Source of the DNA: Bryobacterales bacterium
Lineage (GTDB): Bacteria > Acidobacteriota > Terriglobia > Bryobacterales > Bryobacteraceae
NCBI GenBank assembly: GCA_020853155.1
Contig: JADYZL010000458.1
Span: forward strand, 1 to 14,562
Length of the DNA: 14,562 bases
Direction of reading: 5' to 3'
Part shown: positions 1 to 6,935 of the stretch, piece after piece
Layout of the letters: each line of letters opens with the position of its first letter
How positions within the stretch are numbered: position 1 is the first letter of the stretch
Program-made: the position numbers and the translations under genes
Notes under the pieces: generated by a model
The model's input: the letters and a program-made list of their open reading frames with translations, nothing else
What the model was told of the DNA's origin: nothing
Database searches by the model: none

Positions 1-357
1 ATAATAAATTTGCTGCCAGGGGCCCAGGTCAAGCTTTCCGTTCGTCACCGGAACGATCACCTGATGATGCACGACGAGGTTCTTGAGGTGAGCGTCTCCA
101 TTCGTTTCGCCCGTGCGGTGATGCCGGTAATCCTCGCGGAACGGCGCCAATTCTTCCAGCCACTCGTCGATGTCGGAGATCAAGCCGTCCTCGGCATCGT
201 TCACGTACACACCGGCGGTGATATGCATCGCGGAAACCAGAATCATGCCCTCGGCGATGCCGCTCTTGCCCAGAGCAACTCCGACTTTATCGGTGATGTT
301 GATATAGTCCCGCTTCGATTTCGTATGGAAGGTGTGGTATTCCGTGTAGAACTTCAT
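1..357 (-). CDS. yjbQ: YjbQ/UPF0047 family protein (secondary thiamine-phosphate synthase-like), 3' end outside window
   Basis: The reverse strand reads MKFYTEYHTFHTKSKRDYIN from an ATG at 357, and the frame is open for 119 codons to the window edge, so the C-terminus (about 20 residues in a typical 135-140 aa family member) is missing. Visible family landmarks are the AMHITAGVYVND segment, the acidic DIDEWLEELAPF helix and the HHRTGETNGDAHLKN block, then VVHHQVIVPVTNGKLDLGPWQQIYY-like sequence at the edge. The family forms small trimeric cytoplasmic proteins. Some members have weak thiamine-phosphate synthase activity, but the physiological role is not settled. There is no Shine-Dalgarno before the ATG. 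An extended -10-like element lies 8 bases upstream, so the mRNA may be leaderless. The gene is divergent from the downstream beta-barrel gene. The family assignment is secure; the function is only as good as the family's. Confidence 0.93.
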   Translation of the reverse strand, partial: MKFYTEYHTFHTKSKRDYINITDKVGVALGKSGIAEGMILVSAMHITAGVYVNDAEDGLISDIDEWLEELAPFREDYRHHRTGETNGDAHLKNLVVHHQVIVPVTNGKLDLGPWQQIYY

Positions 358-365
358 ATAGCGGG

Positions 366-374
366 ATGATACCA
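366..374 (-). promoter_or_regulatory. Extended -10-like promoter element for yjbQ
   Basis: On the minus strand TGG is followed by TATCAT (5 of 6 to TATAAT), giving the TGn extended -10 form. The hexamer ends 8 bases before the yjbQ ATG, so transcription would start at or within about 3 bases of the start codon. I see no convincing -35 at 16-18 bases. Prediction by eye only. Confidence 0.35.
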
Positions 375-488
375 GCACCCGGCGCAAATCAGGCGATTTC
401 CCGGGTAAATTCCCAGCTATGCCGGATAGTTTGCCGGCGGGGAATGTTCTGCCGTGCGATTGTTTCCGAAAGATTCTGTTACCCGGAG

Positions 489-500
489 CAATTCGAATTG
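489..500. promoter_or_regulatory. Perfect 12-bp palindrome, possible operator
   Basis: CAATTCGAATTG is a perfect dyad. It sits 3 bases upstream of the TTGACA hexamer of a candidate plus-strand promoter. Its position fits a regulator site for the beta-barrel gene, but no specific regulator is recognisable. Confidence 0.3.
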
Positions 501-503
501 ATC

Positions 504-532
504 TTGACAGCGTTCCGAGCCTTCGTCAGACT
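504..532 (+). promoter_or_regulatory. Candidate sigma-70-type promoter for the beta-barrel gene
   Basis: A perfect -35 hexamer TTGACA (504-509) is followed after exactly 17 bases by CAGACT (527-532), which matches the -10 consensus at only 3 of 6 positions. The predicted transcript would have a leader of roughly 130 bases before the TTG start at 674. The -35 is good and the -10 is poor. Confidence 0.3.
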
Positions 533-662
533 CGAAATGTCCGGGTCTGGCCGCCGGTATCGCTTTTTTCGTTCGAAAGCGGGCGGCTACGAAGGACCCG
601 GCGGGGAACACCGACGGCCGGAACTTACATGGCTTCGTTTCGTTCAGATGCCGGAACGCCTT

Positions 663-667
663 GGGGG
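663..667 (+). promoter_or_regulatory. Ribosome binding site supporting the TTG start at 674
   Basis: GGGGG lies six bases before the TTG at 674. It is the only plausible ribosome site just upstream of the signal peptide, so it decides in favour of a TTG start. Confidence 0.5.
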
Positions 668-673
668 TAGAAA

Positions 674-2179
674 TTGAGTAAGCGGATCGTCTTTCGCTGT
701 GCCGCGCTGGCGGTGTGGATGTTGACGGGAGCCCTAGCCGGCCTTCCATTGGCTTATGGAGGCGCCGCCTCTCTGGCGGGAGCTTCGGCTTCGTTCGCGA
801 TTCGCACGCGGCCCTTTTTCAATTTGAGCGCATTGCAAGCCGCCCAAACCGACGCATCCACGCCACCCTCTTCAAGCGAGAATGAAATCCCCGTTTACCT
901 GCCCGGCGGCGATGAAGCGGGCCCCACGCTACCTTCCCAGCGCGGAATCGGCGCAATTCGCTCCAGCGAGGGGCTTTTCCGGATCGCGCCCTATCTGGGC
1001 ATCAGCGGCATTTACGATACGGGGCTGGCTCCGCTGACCCTCCGGCCGGATGGCGTGTTCCCATCTCGCTCAGCCGCGGGAGTGGATCTCTCATTCGGCA
1101 TCACCGGGAGCAAGGCCTTCCGTAGATCGATGCTGAATCTAATGTATCGCGGCGGGTATTCCCACTATCCGAAAATTCCCTATCTTTCCAATTCCAATCA
1201 TCAGGGCGTTCTTGGTGTCACGCATGCGTTCAGCCGCCGTCTGCAGCTTAGCTCTCAGAATACCTTCGGGTACCTGAATAACTCTTTTTTTGGAAACTTC
1301 GGCTTCGAGGACCTCGGGAACGCGGGGAGCATCCTTCCCACGGATGAGTTCTTTAATTCCCCCGTACTATTCCTGCAAACCAACCAGACGCTCAGCTACC
1401 AGAAATCCGCCCGCCTCTCCTTCTCCGCCGGTGGTGGCGGCAGCATGCACTGGCGCAGATCGAGCGCCTTGGCTGGGGTAAAGGCCGGCAACATTCTCGG
1501 GAATACGTCCTACCGGATCTCCGCGCGGCAGACCATCGGCGTTACCTACATATTCAATCAGTTCTTCTTTACCAACCAATACGGCGGCTCCAACGTGCAT
1601 ACCATGAATGTTGAGTATGGCGCTAAATTATCGAGAACCGTTGATCTATCGCTTTCCTTGGGCGGGGCACGGGTCGAATCGCAATCCCTGGAGCGGGTTG
1701 AGGTAGACCCGCTGATCGCCCAGTTGTTTGGTACGACGGGTGGAATTGAGGCCGTCTACCGCAAGTCATATCTCCCAACGTTTCAAGCGGACCTCCGCTA
1801 CAATAAGCGCCGCTGGTCCGCCGGTGTCTACGCGGGGAGAGCGGTCAATCCTGGGAATGGCATTGTGTTGACCAACCGGAACACCTCAGTGGGCGCCAGC
1901 GTTCGCTACAGTGCCCGGCGGTGGAATGCCGGAGGTGGCGTGAATTATAACGAGATGGTGTCTCTCAAACTCGGATACGGCAACTACAAGAGCCGTTCCG
2001 CGGACATCGGCTTCTCGGTCGTGATGGGGCGTGGTTTCTCCTGGGCCAATACGTTTTCCGTGCGCAGATATGGGGGTGATGGCTCCGTGATCTCGAACAC
2101 GTTTTTCGACCGGAACCAATACCGTGTATCCACTGGTATTTTCTGGTCTCCCTCGTCGTTCCCGCTGCCCCTTTTCTAA
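674..2179 (+). CDS. Putative outer-membrane beta-barrel protein of unknown function
   Basis: The 501-residue product starts at a TTG preceded by a GGGGG ribosome site. Residues 1-30 look like a signal peptide: basic MSKR, a hydrophobic Ala/Leu stretch, and a small-residue region around AYGGAA. Residues 40-110 are Ser/Pro/Gly-rich and probably unstructured. From about 115 on, the sequence is dominated by alternating polar/aromatic strands with Asn/Gly/Ser turns (for example RYSARRWNAGGGVNYNEM), and the protein ends in Phe. All of this is typical of outer-membrane barrels, with perhaps 14-18 strands. I do not recognise a named family; porin-like or exopolysaccharide-associated barrels are possible. 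Downstream on the same strand are a response regulator and a POTRA protein, so a link to envelope assembly is conceivable but unproven. By eye the gene is less GC-rich than its neighbours. Confidence 0.7.
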   Translation: MSKRIVFRCAALAVWMLTGALAGLPLAYGGAASLAGASASFAIRTRPFFNLSALQAAQTDASTPPSSSENEIPVYLPGGDEAGPTLPSQRGIGAIRSSEGLFRIAPYLGISGIYDTGLAPLTLRPDGVFPSRSAAGVDLSFGITGSKAFRRSMLNLMYRGGYSHYPKIPYLSNSNHQGVLGVTHAFSRRLQLSSQNTFGYLNNSFFGNFGFEDLGNAGSILPTDEFFNSPVLFLQTNQTLSYQKSARLSFSAGGGGSMHWRRSSALAGVKAGNILGNTSYRISARQTIGVTYIFNQFFFTNQYGGSNVHTMNVEYGAKLSRTVDLSLSLGGARVESQSLERVEVDPLIAQLFGTTGGIEAVYRKSYLPTFQADLRYNKRRWSAGVYAGRAVNPGNGIVLTNRNTSVGASVRYSARRWNAGGGVNYNEMVSLKLGYGNYKSRSADIGFSVVMGRGFSWANTFSVRRYGGDGSVISNTFFDRNQYRVSTGIFWSPSSFPLPLF

Positions 2180-2247
2180 CAGTTGAGGTATCGGCGCTCC
2201 TGAGACCGGCCCCGATCACCGGCAATTTCGCGATTCTTCCAAATGCC

Positions 2248-2628
2248 ATGCTGCCGATTCTGATTGCCGAAGACGACGAACAGTTGAGTAGAGCGCTCGA
2301 ACTCTACCTCGCCGCCACCGGCTTCGACGTCTCCATTCACAGCGATGCCGGATCGGCGAAGGAAGCGGTGCTCGCGCAGCCCGGAAGATTCCCCATCGCG
2401 CTGATCGACTATCAATTGGGCACGGACTGTGGCATCGAACTCTCCCAATGGATTCTGGCCAGGGAACACGCCATCCGGCTGGTTCTGATGAGTGGTTACC
2501 CTCCCGATGAACAGATGGATTTGCCCTCCCTCGGTGACCGAGCGATATTCCTGCAAAAGCCGTTTCATCCGCGGGAAGTGATTTCCTGCTTCCGCAAACT
2601 GCATCCCGTGTTGATGATGAGCATGTAG
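2248..2628 (+). CDS. Single-domain (CheY-like) response regulator
   Basis: The 126-residue protein is a bare receiver domain with no output domain. Expected residues are present: the acidic pair Asp9-Asp10 (LIAEDDEQ), phospho-acceptor Asp54 (ALIDYQLG), Ser82 in place of the switch Thr/Ser (LVLMSGYP), and Lys104 followed by Pro (LQKPF). It probably relays phosphoryl groups from a histidine kinase encoded elsewhere; no kinase is visible in the window. The start is an ATG directly before the first beta strand, with no Shine-Dalgarno. The gene begins 68 bases after the beta-barrel gene and precedes the POTRA gene, all on the same strand. Chemotaxis CheY is an alternative given the flagellar operon in the window, but the fold is equally common in other phosphorelays. 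The domain is certain; its partner is unknown. Confidence 0.9.
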   Translation: MLPILIAEDDEQLSRALELYLAATGFDVSIHSDAGSAKEAVLAQPGRFPIALIDYQLGTDCGIELSQWILAREHAIRLVLMSGYPPDEQMDLPSLGDRAIFLQKPFHPREVISCFRKLHPVLMMSM

Positions 2629-2719
2629 ATCCGGCATGCTCCGCCGGCCGGCCCCGAAGACGTTTCGGCGTTGCCGCAACCGCTTCCGGCGAGGAGCAAC
2701 CCAATCGGGATGCGGGCCG

Positions 2720-2725
2720 TACAAT
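2720..2725 (+). promoter_or_regulatory. -10-like TACAAT close to the POTRA gene start
   Basis: TACAAT (5 of 6 to TATAAT) ends 12 bases before the ATG at 2738, a distance that would place transcription start only a few bases upstream of the start codon. No matching -35 is visible at 17 bases (CAACCC). Weak prediction. Confidence 0.25.
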
Positions 2726-2737
2726 TGGTGTACTGCC

Positions 2738-4186
2738 ATGCGAAGACACCTGCCCGCGTGCCTGCTCGTTCTCTGCCTGACGGCTGCGCCAGCTCCCCTT
2801 TCAGCTCAGAATGCACCGGGAACGTCCCCATCTGTGGCGCGACGCCCCGCCCCCGTAAAGGCCTCGCCGGCGCCGGAAGCGGTTCCCGAGGCAAAGACGT
2901 CCGCAGCCGCGGCGCGGAGATCCGGCAAGACCATTGACCCCGCCACGCGATTTCCGCTGTTGAGCGTTCGCGTGGAAGGGAACAGACGCCTGGACGACGC
3001 GAAGGTGACAGCATTGAGTGGGCTGCGCATCGGCGTCTCCGTGAACCAGGATTCGTTCGCCGCGGCGCACTTGGCGCTGATGAATACGGGCTTATTTGAG
3101 AGCGTTGCCTACCGCTTCGAGAAGCCCGCTGCACAACAGGGCTACATTGTCACTTTCGAAGTGCAGGAAACCGGTCTCTTCTATCCCATTCGTTTCGAAG
3201 ACCTCCCCGCGGAACGGGAAGACTTGCTGGCGCACCTCAAAGTGGCGGACCCGGCGTTCGATGGGGAATCCGCCGCCACGGAACCGGCGCTGCAACGCTA
3301 CAGCCGCATGCTTGAAGAATATTTGGCCGCGCACGGCAAGGATATGAAGGTACGCGGGCAGGTTTGGGCGGAACAGGGAGGCGCGCTCTCCGTAATGTAC
3401 CGGCCGGATACGCCGGTACCTTCTATCTCCGACGTGCGTTTCGAAGGTTCCGTGAAAATTGAACCGATGGAGTTGAGACGGATCCTCATCCAGACCGCCA
3501 CGGGATTACTGTTCACCGAAGAGCGCTTTCGCACGCTGATCAACAATGAGATCGTTCCCGCTTACTGGGCGATCGGCCACCTGGGGGTGACTTTCCCAAA
3601 GATCGAATCCGTGCCGTTGACGGAGGAGAAGGGAGTCCGCGTCATGGTGACCGTGGATGAAGGGCCGGAGTTCCTCCTCAAGGATGCGCACGTGCAATCT
3701 CACGTTTTTCCCGAGGCGGAGTTGCTGAAACTGGGGAAGTTCCCCGTGGGCGAGATCGCGCTGATGAAGACGGTGGCCGATGGGGTAAGGGAAATTCTGA
3801 ACCGCTACAAGAGGCAGGGATACATCAAAGCCGACGCGAAGTTCGAGCCTGCACTCGACTTCCAGGCGAAGACGGCAGACCTCACGGTGGCCGTGAATGA
3901 AGGGCCGCAATTTTTGTTTCGAGAACTGAAGATTGAGGGTCTGGATCTGGTGACCGAATCGGGCATCCGGAAGTTGTGGAACCTGGAGGCGGGGAAACCA
4001 TTCAACTCGCTTTACCCGGACTTTTTTCTGGAGCAAATTCGCGAGCGCCAGTTGCTCGATTCATTGGGGTCAAGCAAAGCCAGGGTAGATCTCGATGAGC
4101 GGAACCACACCGCGACCGTCACGCTTGTCTTCAAGCCCGAAGACAAGACGCCACCCCCGAGGACGCCGTTGGTTCGGCCCCAGTAA
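2738..4186 (+). CDS. Periplasmic BamA-like protein of about five POTRA domains, no barrel
   Basis: The frame is open from 2636, but the ATG at 2738 begins a clear signal peptide (MRRHLPACLLVLCL, then small residues ending LSAQ about residue 24), giving 482 residues. After a Pro/Ala-rich linker (25-70) come repeated POTRA-type units: about 72-143 (LLSVRVEGNRRLDD ... VTFEVQE), 146-222 (degenerate), 227-308 (ISDVRFEGSVKIEP ... VTVDEGP), 311-388 (LKDAHVQS ... VAVNEGP) and 391-467 (FRELKIEGLDLVTE ... VTLVFKP). The VDEGP/VNEGP junctions are the hallmark of BamA/TamA-type POTRA arrays. BamA itself has five POTRAs followed by a barrel of about 380 residues. Here the protein stops 15 residues after the last POTRA in a Pro-rich tail, so it cannot insert in the membrane. 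It probably acts in the periplasm as a chaperone or partner for outer-membrane or secretion machinery. No Shine-Dalgarno is seen. Confidence 0.85.
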   Translation: MRRHLPACLLVLCLTAAPAPLSAQNAPGTSPSVARRPAPVKASPAPEAVPEAKTSAAAARRSGKTIDPATRFPLLSVRVEGNRRLDDAKVTALSGLRIGVSVNQDSFAAAHLALMNTGLFESVAYRFEKPAAQQGYIVTFEVQETGLFYPIRFEDLPAEREDLLAHLKVADPAFDGESAATEPALQRYSRMLEEYLAAHGKDMKVRGQVWAEQGGALSVMYRPDTPVPSISDVRFEGSVKIEPMELRRILIQTATGLLFTEERFRTLINNEIVPAYWAIGHLGVTFPKIESVPLTEEKGVRVMVTVDEGPEFLLKDAHVQSHVFPEAELLKLGKFPVGEIALMKTVADGVREILNRYKRQGYIKADAKFEPALDFQAKTADLTVAVNEGPQFLFRELKIEGLDLVTESGIRKLWNLEAGKPFNSLYPDFFLEQIRERQLLDSLGSSKARVDLDERNHTATVTLVFKPEDKTPPPRTPLVRPQ

Positions 4187-4219
4187 GCCCGATGGGCGGA
4201 ATTCCCCATTCCTCGCGCA

Positions 4220-4239
4220 ACTCCCGGCGGCGGGGGAGT
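4220..4239 (+). other. Short hairpin between the POTRA and peptidase genes
   Basis: ACTCCC and GGGAGT form a perfect six-base stem around an eight-base GC loop, about 34 bases after the POTRA stop. No U-tract follows, so it is not a convincing terminator. It could weakly stabilise the 3' end. Confidence 0.3.
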
Positions 4240-4300
4240 ATCCTGGTTCTTCAGGCTGCTCCGGCGGCATCACCCCGTTCGTTGCCGAGATTTGCATTTC

Positions 4301-6490
4301 ATGAAACGATTGCAACAGATTCTCCTACTCTCCGTTCTTGGCGCGGCACTCGTGCCGGCAGGCAAGACCTTACTGCTCGCTCAGCAACCATCGATGCGGG
4401 GGTTCCCCCCGGCTGCCGTGGCGGGAGAGCGCGCCATCGAGGAGAAGGCGCGGCAACTGACCAGCGCCGCGCGGGTGAAGGAATTCATGCACGCGATGGC
4501 GGCCGAGCCGCACCACGCGGGCACGCCCGCATCCCGAAAGGTGGCCGAGTACATCCTCCAGAATCTGCGCCGCTGGGGCTGGAAAGCGGAACTGGAGCGC
4601 TTCGACGTGCTACTGCCGTTCCCCAAGCAACGCCGCTTGGAGATGCTTTCTCCTCGGCCATACGTGGCTTCCATCACGGAACCGGCAATCGAACAGGATA
4701 GCGACACCGCCGACGCTAACCAGTTAGCCACGTTCAATGCCTATGGCGGCGATGGCGATGCAACCGCTCCGCTCGTCTACGCAAACTATGGCACGCCGGA
4801 GGATTACGCGGCTCTCGACGCAATGGGCGTTTCGCTCAAGGGAAAGATCGTGATCGCCCGCTATGGCCACTGCTGGCGTGGCATCAAGGCAAAACTCGCA
4901 CAGGAGCGGGGCGCTCTCGGATGCTTGATCTATTCCGACCCCGCCGACGACGGCTACGGAAAGGGGGCTACCTACCCCGAAGGCCCCTATCGTCCTCCTC
5001 AAGGGGTCCAGCGGGGAAGCGTGATGGATATGCCCATCTATCCGGGGGACCCCACGACTCCCTTCGCTGCGAGCATCCCGGGAGCGAAGCGGCTCAGCGT
5101 GAAGGATTCCACTACTATTTTGAAGATCCCGGTGCTGCCAATTTCGCATCACGATGCCCGTCCGCTGCTCGAAGCGCTCGGCGGGAAAGAAGCGCCGCCG
5201 GATTGGCAGGGCGGGCTCCGCTTCCCTTACCGGATTGGCGCCGCGGAAGGGGAGAAAGCGGTCCTGGTTCGGCTGAAGGTGGAAAACGATTTCGTCATCC
5301 GGCCGATCTATAACGTCATTGCGACCATGGCGGGCAAGGACTTCCCCGACGAATGGGTGCTGTACGGAAACCACCACGATGCGTGGGTAAACGGGGCAGA
5401 CGATCCCGTGAGCGGAAGTGCGGTGGTGCTCGAAACGGCCCGGGTGATGGGCGAGTTGAGGCGGGGCGGCTGGCGGCCCTCGCGAACGATCAAGCTCGCC
5501 TTTTGGGACGGAGAGGAGTTCGGAATTATCGGCAGCACGGAGTGGGTAGAGAAGCACGGCCCGGAATTGCAGCAAAAGCTGGTGGCCTATTTCAACTCCG
5601 ATTCGAACGGCCGCGGACAGATCCGGGCAGCGGGTTCGCATCACCTGGCGCCGTTTCTGCGGGAGGTGCTTGCTGACGTGCGAGACCCCGTGGGGAGCCG
5701 TTCGGTGCTTGAGGCGCGGGTGCGGATCCAAACGGAAACGGACGGAGAGCCCCGGCCGTTCACGGTGGAGGCGGCGGGGTCCGGCTCCGATTACGCCCCG
5801 TTTTTGCACCACATCACGATGCCCTCCATGAACCTGGGCTTCAGCGGTGGATGCCCTGGCGCGGGCGTCTACCATTCGATCTACGACACACTGGCCTGGT
5901 ACGAGAAGTTCTGCGATCCGGGATATCTCTATGGCAAGGCGTTTAGCGACGTGATGTTGACCGCGCTTTTGCGGCTCTCCGCCGTGCCGGTGCTGCCTTA
6001 CGACTTCGAGGAACTTTCGACCACCGTCAAAGGCTACCGTGACGGCGTCGCCAAACTGGCGCGAGAGAAGCATGCGCCGCTTGATTTCGAGCGGTTCGAC
6101 CGCGCAGTGGCTGGACTTGAACGCGCGAGTGCGGAATGGAATCGCTGGTCGCAACGGAATCTGCAAACATTGACTGCGGACCGCGCGAACCAAGCTGCGC
6201 TCAATGGACGATTGATTGAGGCGGAACGGCAACTGGCTCTCGCCAATGGTCTTCCCGGCCGGCCCTGGTACCGGCATCCGATCTATGCGCCGGGGCTTTA
6301 TACCGGATATGGGGTGAAGACGCTGCCGGGCATCCGGGAATCCCTGGAGCAAGGGCAGCCGGAACTGGCGCGAGAGCATCTGGATCTGGCGGCATCGGCG
6401 ATCGAACGGCTGAGCGCGCATTTGCGGGTTCTGCGGACCGAAGCGGAGTCCCGTCGCGTGGTTGCGCCGGGGCAGGCATCCGGGAATTGA
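4301..6490 (+). CDS. Secreted M28B-type metallopeptidase, glutamate carboxypeptidase II / NAALADase-like
   Basis: The 729-residue protein starts at ATG 4301 (an in-frame TTG lies three codons upstream). Residues 1-28 are a signal peptide (MKRLQQILLLSVLGAAL ... LLLAQQ), so it acts outside the cytoplasm. Domain order matches GCPII: N-terminal catalytic part, a PA insertion (about 140-300, with YGHCWRGIKAKLAQERGALG), the M28 core, and a C-terminal helical transferrin-receptor-like dimerisation domain (about 600-720). All two-zinc-site residues are visible by alignment to GCPII: His358 (GNHHDAW), bridging Asp368 (NGADDPVSG), catalytic Glu405 and ligand Glu406 (WDGEEFG), Asp434 (NSDSN) and His525 (YHSIYD). 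It should therefore be an active zinc exopeptidase that removes C-terminal residues from small peptides; the exact substrate cannot be read. Its last 290 bases overlap fliJ, which converges from the other strand. Confidence 0.95.
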   Translation: MKRLQQILLLSVLGAALVPAGKTLLLAQQPSMRGFPPAAVAGERAIEEKARQLTSAARVKEFMHAMAAEPHHAGTPASRKVAEYILQNLRRWGWKAELERFDVLLPFPKQRRLEMLSPRPYVASITEPAIEQDSDTADANQLATFNAYGGDGDATAPLVYANYGTPEDYAALDAMGVSLKGKIVIARYGHCWRGIKAKLAQERGALGCLIYSDPADDGYGKGATYPEGPYRPPQGVQRGSVMDMPIYPGDPTTPFAASIPGAKRLSVKDSTTILKIPVLPISHHDARPLLEALGGKEAPPDWQGGLRFPYRIGAAEGEKAVLVRLKVENDFVIRPIYNVIATMAGKDFPDEWVLYGNHHDAWVNGADDPVSGSAVVLETARVMGELRRGGWRPSRTIKLAFWDGEEFGIIGSTEWVEKHGPELQQKLVAYFNSDSNGRGQIRAAGSHHLAPFLREVLADVRDPVGSRSVLEARVRIQTETDGEPRPFTVEAAGSGSDYAPFLHHITMPSMNLGFSGGCPGAGVYHSIYDTLAWYEKFCDPGYLYGKAFSDVMLTALLRLSAVPVLPYDFEELSTTVKGYRDGVAKLAREKHAPLDFERFDRAVAGLERASAEWNRWSQRNLQTLTADRANQAALNGRLIEAERQLALANGLPGRPWYRHPIYAPGLYTGYGVKTLPGIRESLEQGQPELAREHLDLAASAIERLSAHLRVLRTEAESRRVVAPGQASGN

Positions 6491-6932
6491 GGGCAAGCCG
6501 CCGCTGGGTGAAGCGCCCCAGGAAGCTCTCCGTGGCATCGGCCTCTTCCTGGCGCTGGACCTCGCTTTGCCATTCGGCATAGCGCTTTTCGCGCAGCCGC
6601 AGCACGAGTTCGTAGTTGCGCCGGGCCTCTAGAAACACGCGCTGCTGTTCCGTGATCTTCACATGGACGCTCGTGAGGCGGATCCCGATCTCACGGACGG
6701 CCTCGCGGGAACCGGCTTGGGCCATCCGGAATTCGGCCAGGATGGCGCTCGAAACGGAAACCGAACTCGCGAGTTGCCTTGCCGCCTCATCCATCGCTTC
6801 CTGAATTCGGCGGCGTTCCGCTTCGAGGTGAGCCCGATTGGCGATCAGCGATTCGAGCATCGCAGCCTCCGCCTCCCATTGCCGCTTGCGAAAGGCCAGC
6901 ACCTTTTCGAGAGGAAATTGAAACGACTTCAT
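6201..6932 (-). CDS. fliJ: Flagellar export chaperone/escort FliJ with an unusual C-terminal extension
   Basis: The start ATG is three bases after the fliI stop, with AAAGG about nine bases upstream. Residues 1-147 are a typical FliJ: FQFPLEKVLAFRKRQWE at the N-terminus, then an almost continuous heptad-rich, charged two-helix coiled coil up to FLGRFTQRRLA. FliJ inserts into the FliI hexamer like the gamma subunit of F1-ATPase and contacts FlhA, energising type III export. Typical FliJ proteins are about 140-150 residues. Here no stop appears, and the frame continues to a TGA at 6201, adding about 95 Pro/Ala/Arg-rich residues encoded wholly antisense to the 3' end of the peptidase gene. The tail's composition differs from the coiled coil, and it may be a recently read-through, low-function extension. 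The FliJ identity is secure from position, length of the core and coiled-coil pattern, since sequence conservation is low in this family. Confidence 0.85.
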   Translation of the reverse strand: MKSFQFPLEKVLAFRKRQWEAEAAMLESLIANRAHLEAERRRIQEAMDEAARQLASSVSVSSAILAEFRMAQAGSREAVREIGIRLTSVHVKITEQQRVFLEARRNYELVLRLREKRYAEWQSEVQRQEEADATESFLGRFTQRRLALNSRMPAPAQPRDGTPLRSAEPANARSAVRSPMPPDPDALAPVPAALAPGIPGCPAASSPHIRYKAPAHRSDAGTRAGREDHWREPVAVPPQSIVH

Positions 6933-6935
6933 CGG

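Larger units (their letters stand above)
358..673. other. Divergent intergenic region between yjbQ and the beta-barrel gene
   Basis: This 316-base stretch holds no gene I can support. Short frames of 83-110 codons cross it on both strands, but none has a ribosome site or a recognisable protein, and they overlap each other. It does hold a yjbQ extended -10-like element (366-374), a perfect 12-bp palindrome (489-500), a consensus -35 TTGACA (504-509), and the Shine-Dalgarno of the downstream gene (663-667). Confidence 0.6.

Noticed and set aside
366..749. Several short frames (83-110 codons) on both strands between yjbQ and the beta-barrel gene.
   Set aside because: They overlap one another, have no ribosome sites and have low-complexity Arg/Pro/Ser composition; one covers the signal-peptide region of the beta-barrel gene in antisense.
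4220..4239. Hairpin after the POTRA gene as an intrinsic terminator.
   Set aside because: The six-base stem is short and no run of T follows, so termination is not supported; it is listed only as a hairpin.
4724..6580. A 618-codon open frame on the minus strand across the peptidase gene.
   Set aside because: It is antisense to a gene with full catalytic motifs and normal length. Long antisense frames are common in GC-rich genes, and the protein (Arg/His/Pro-rich) has no recognisable domain or ribosome site.
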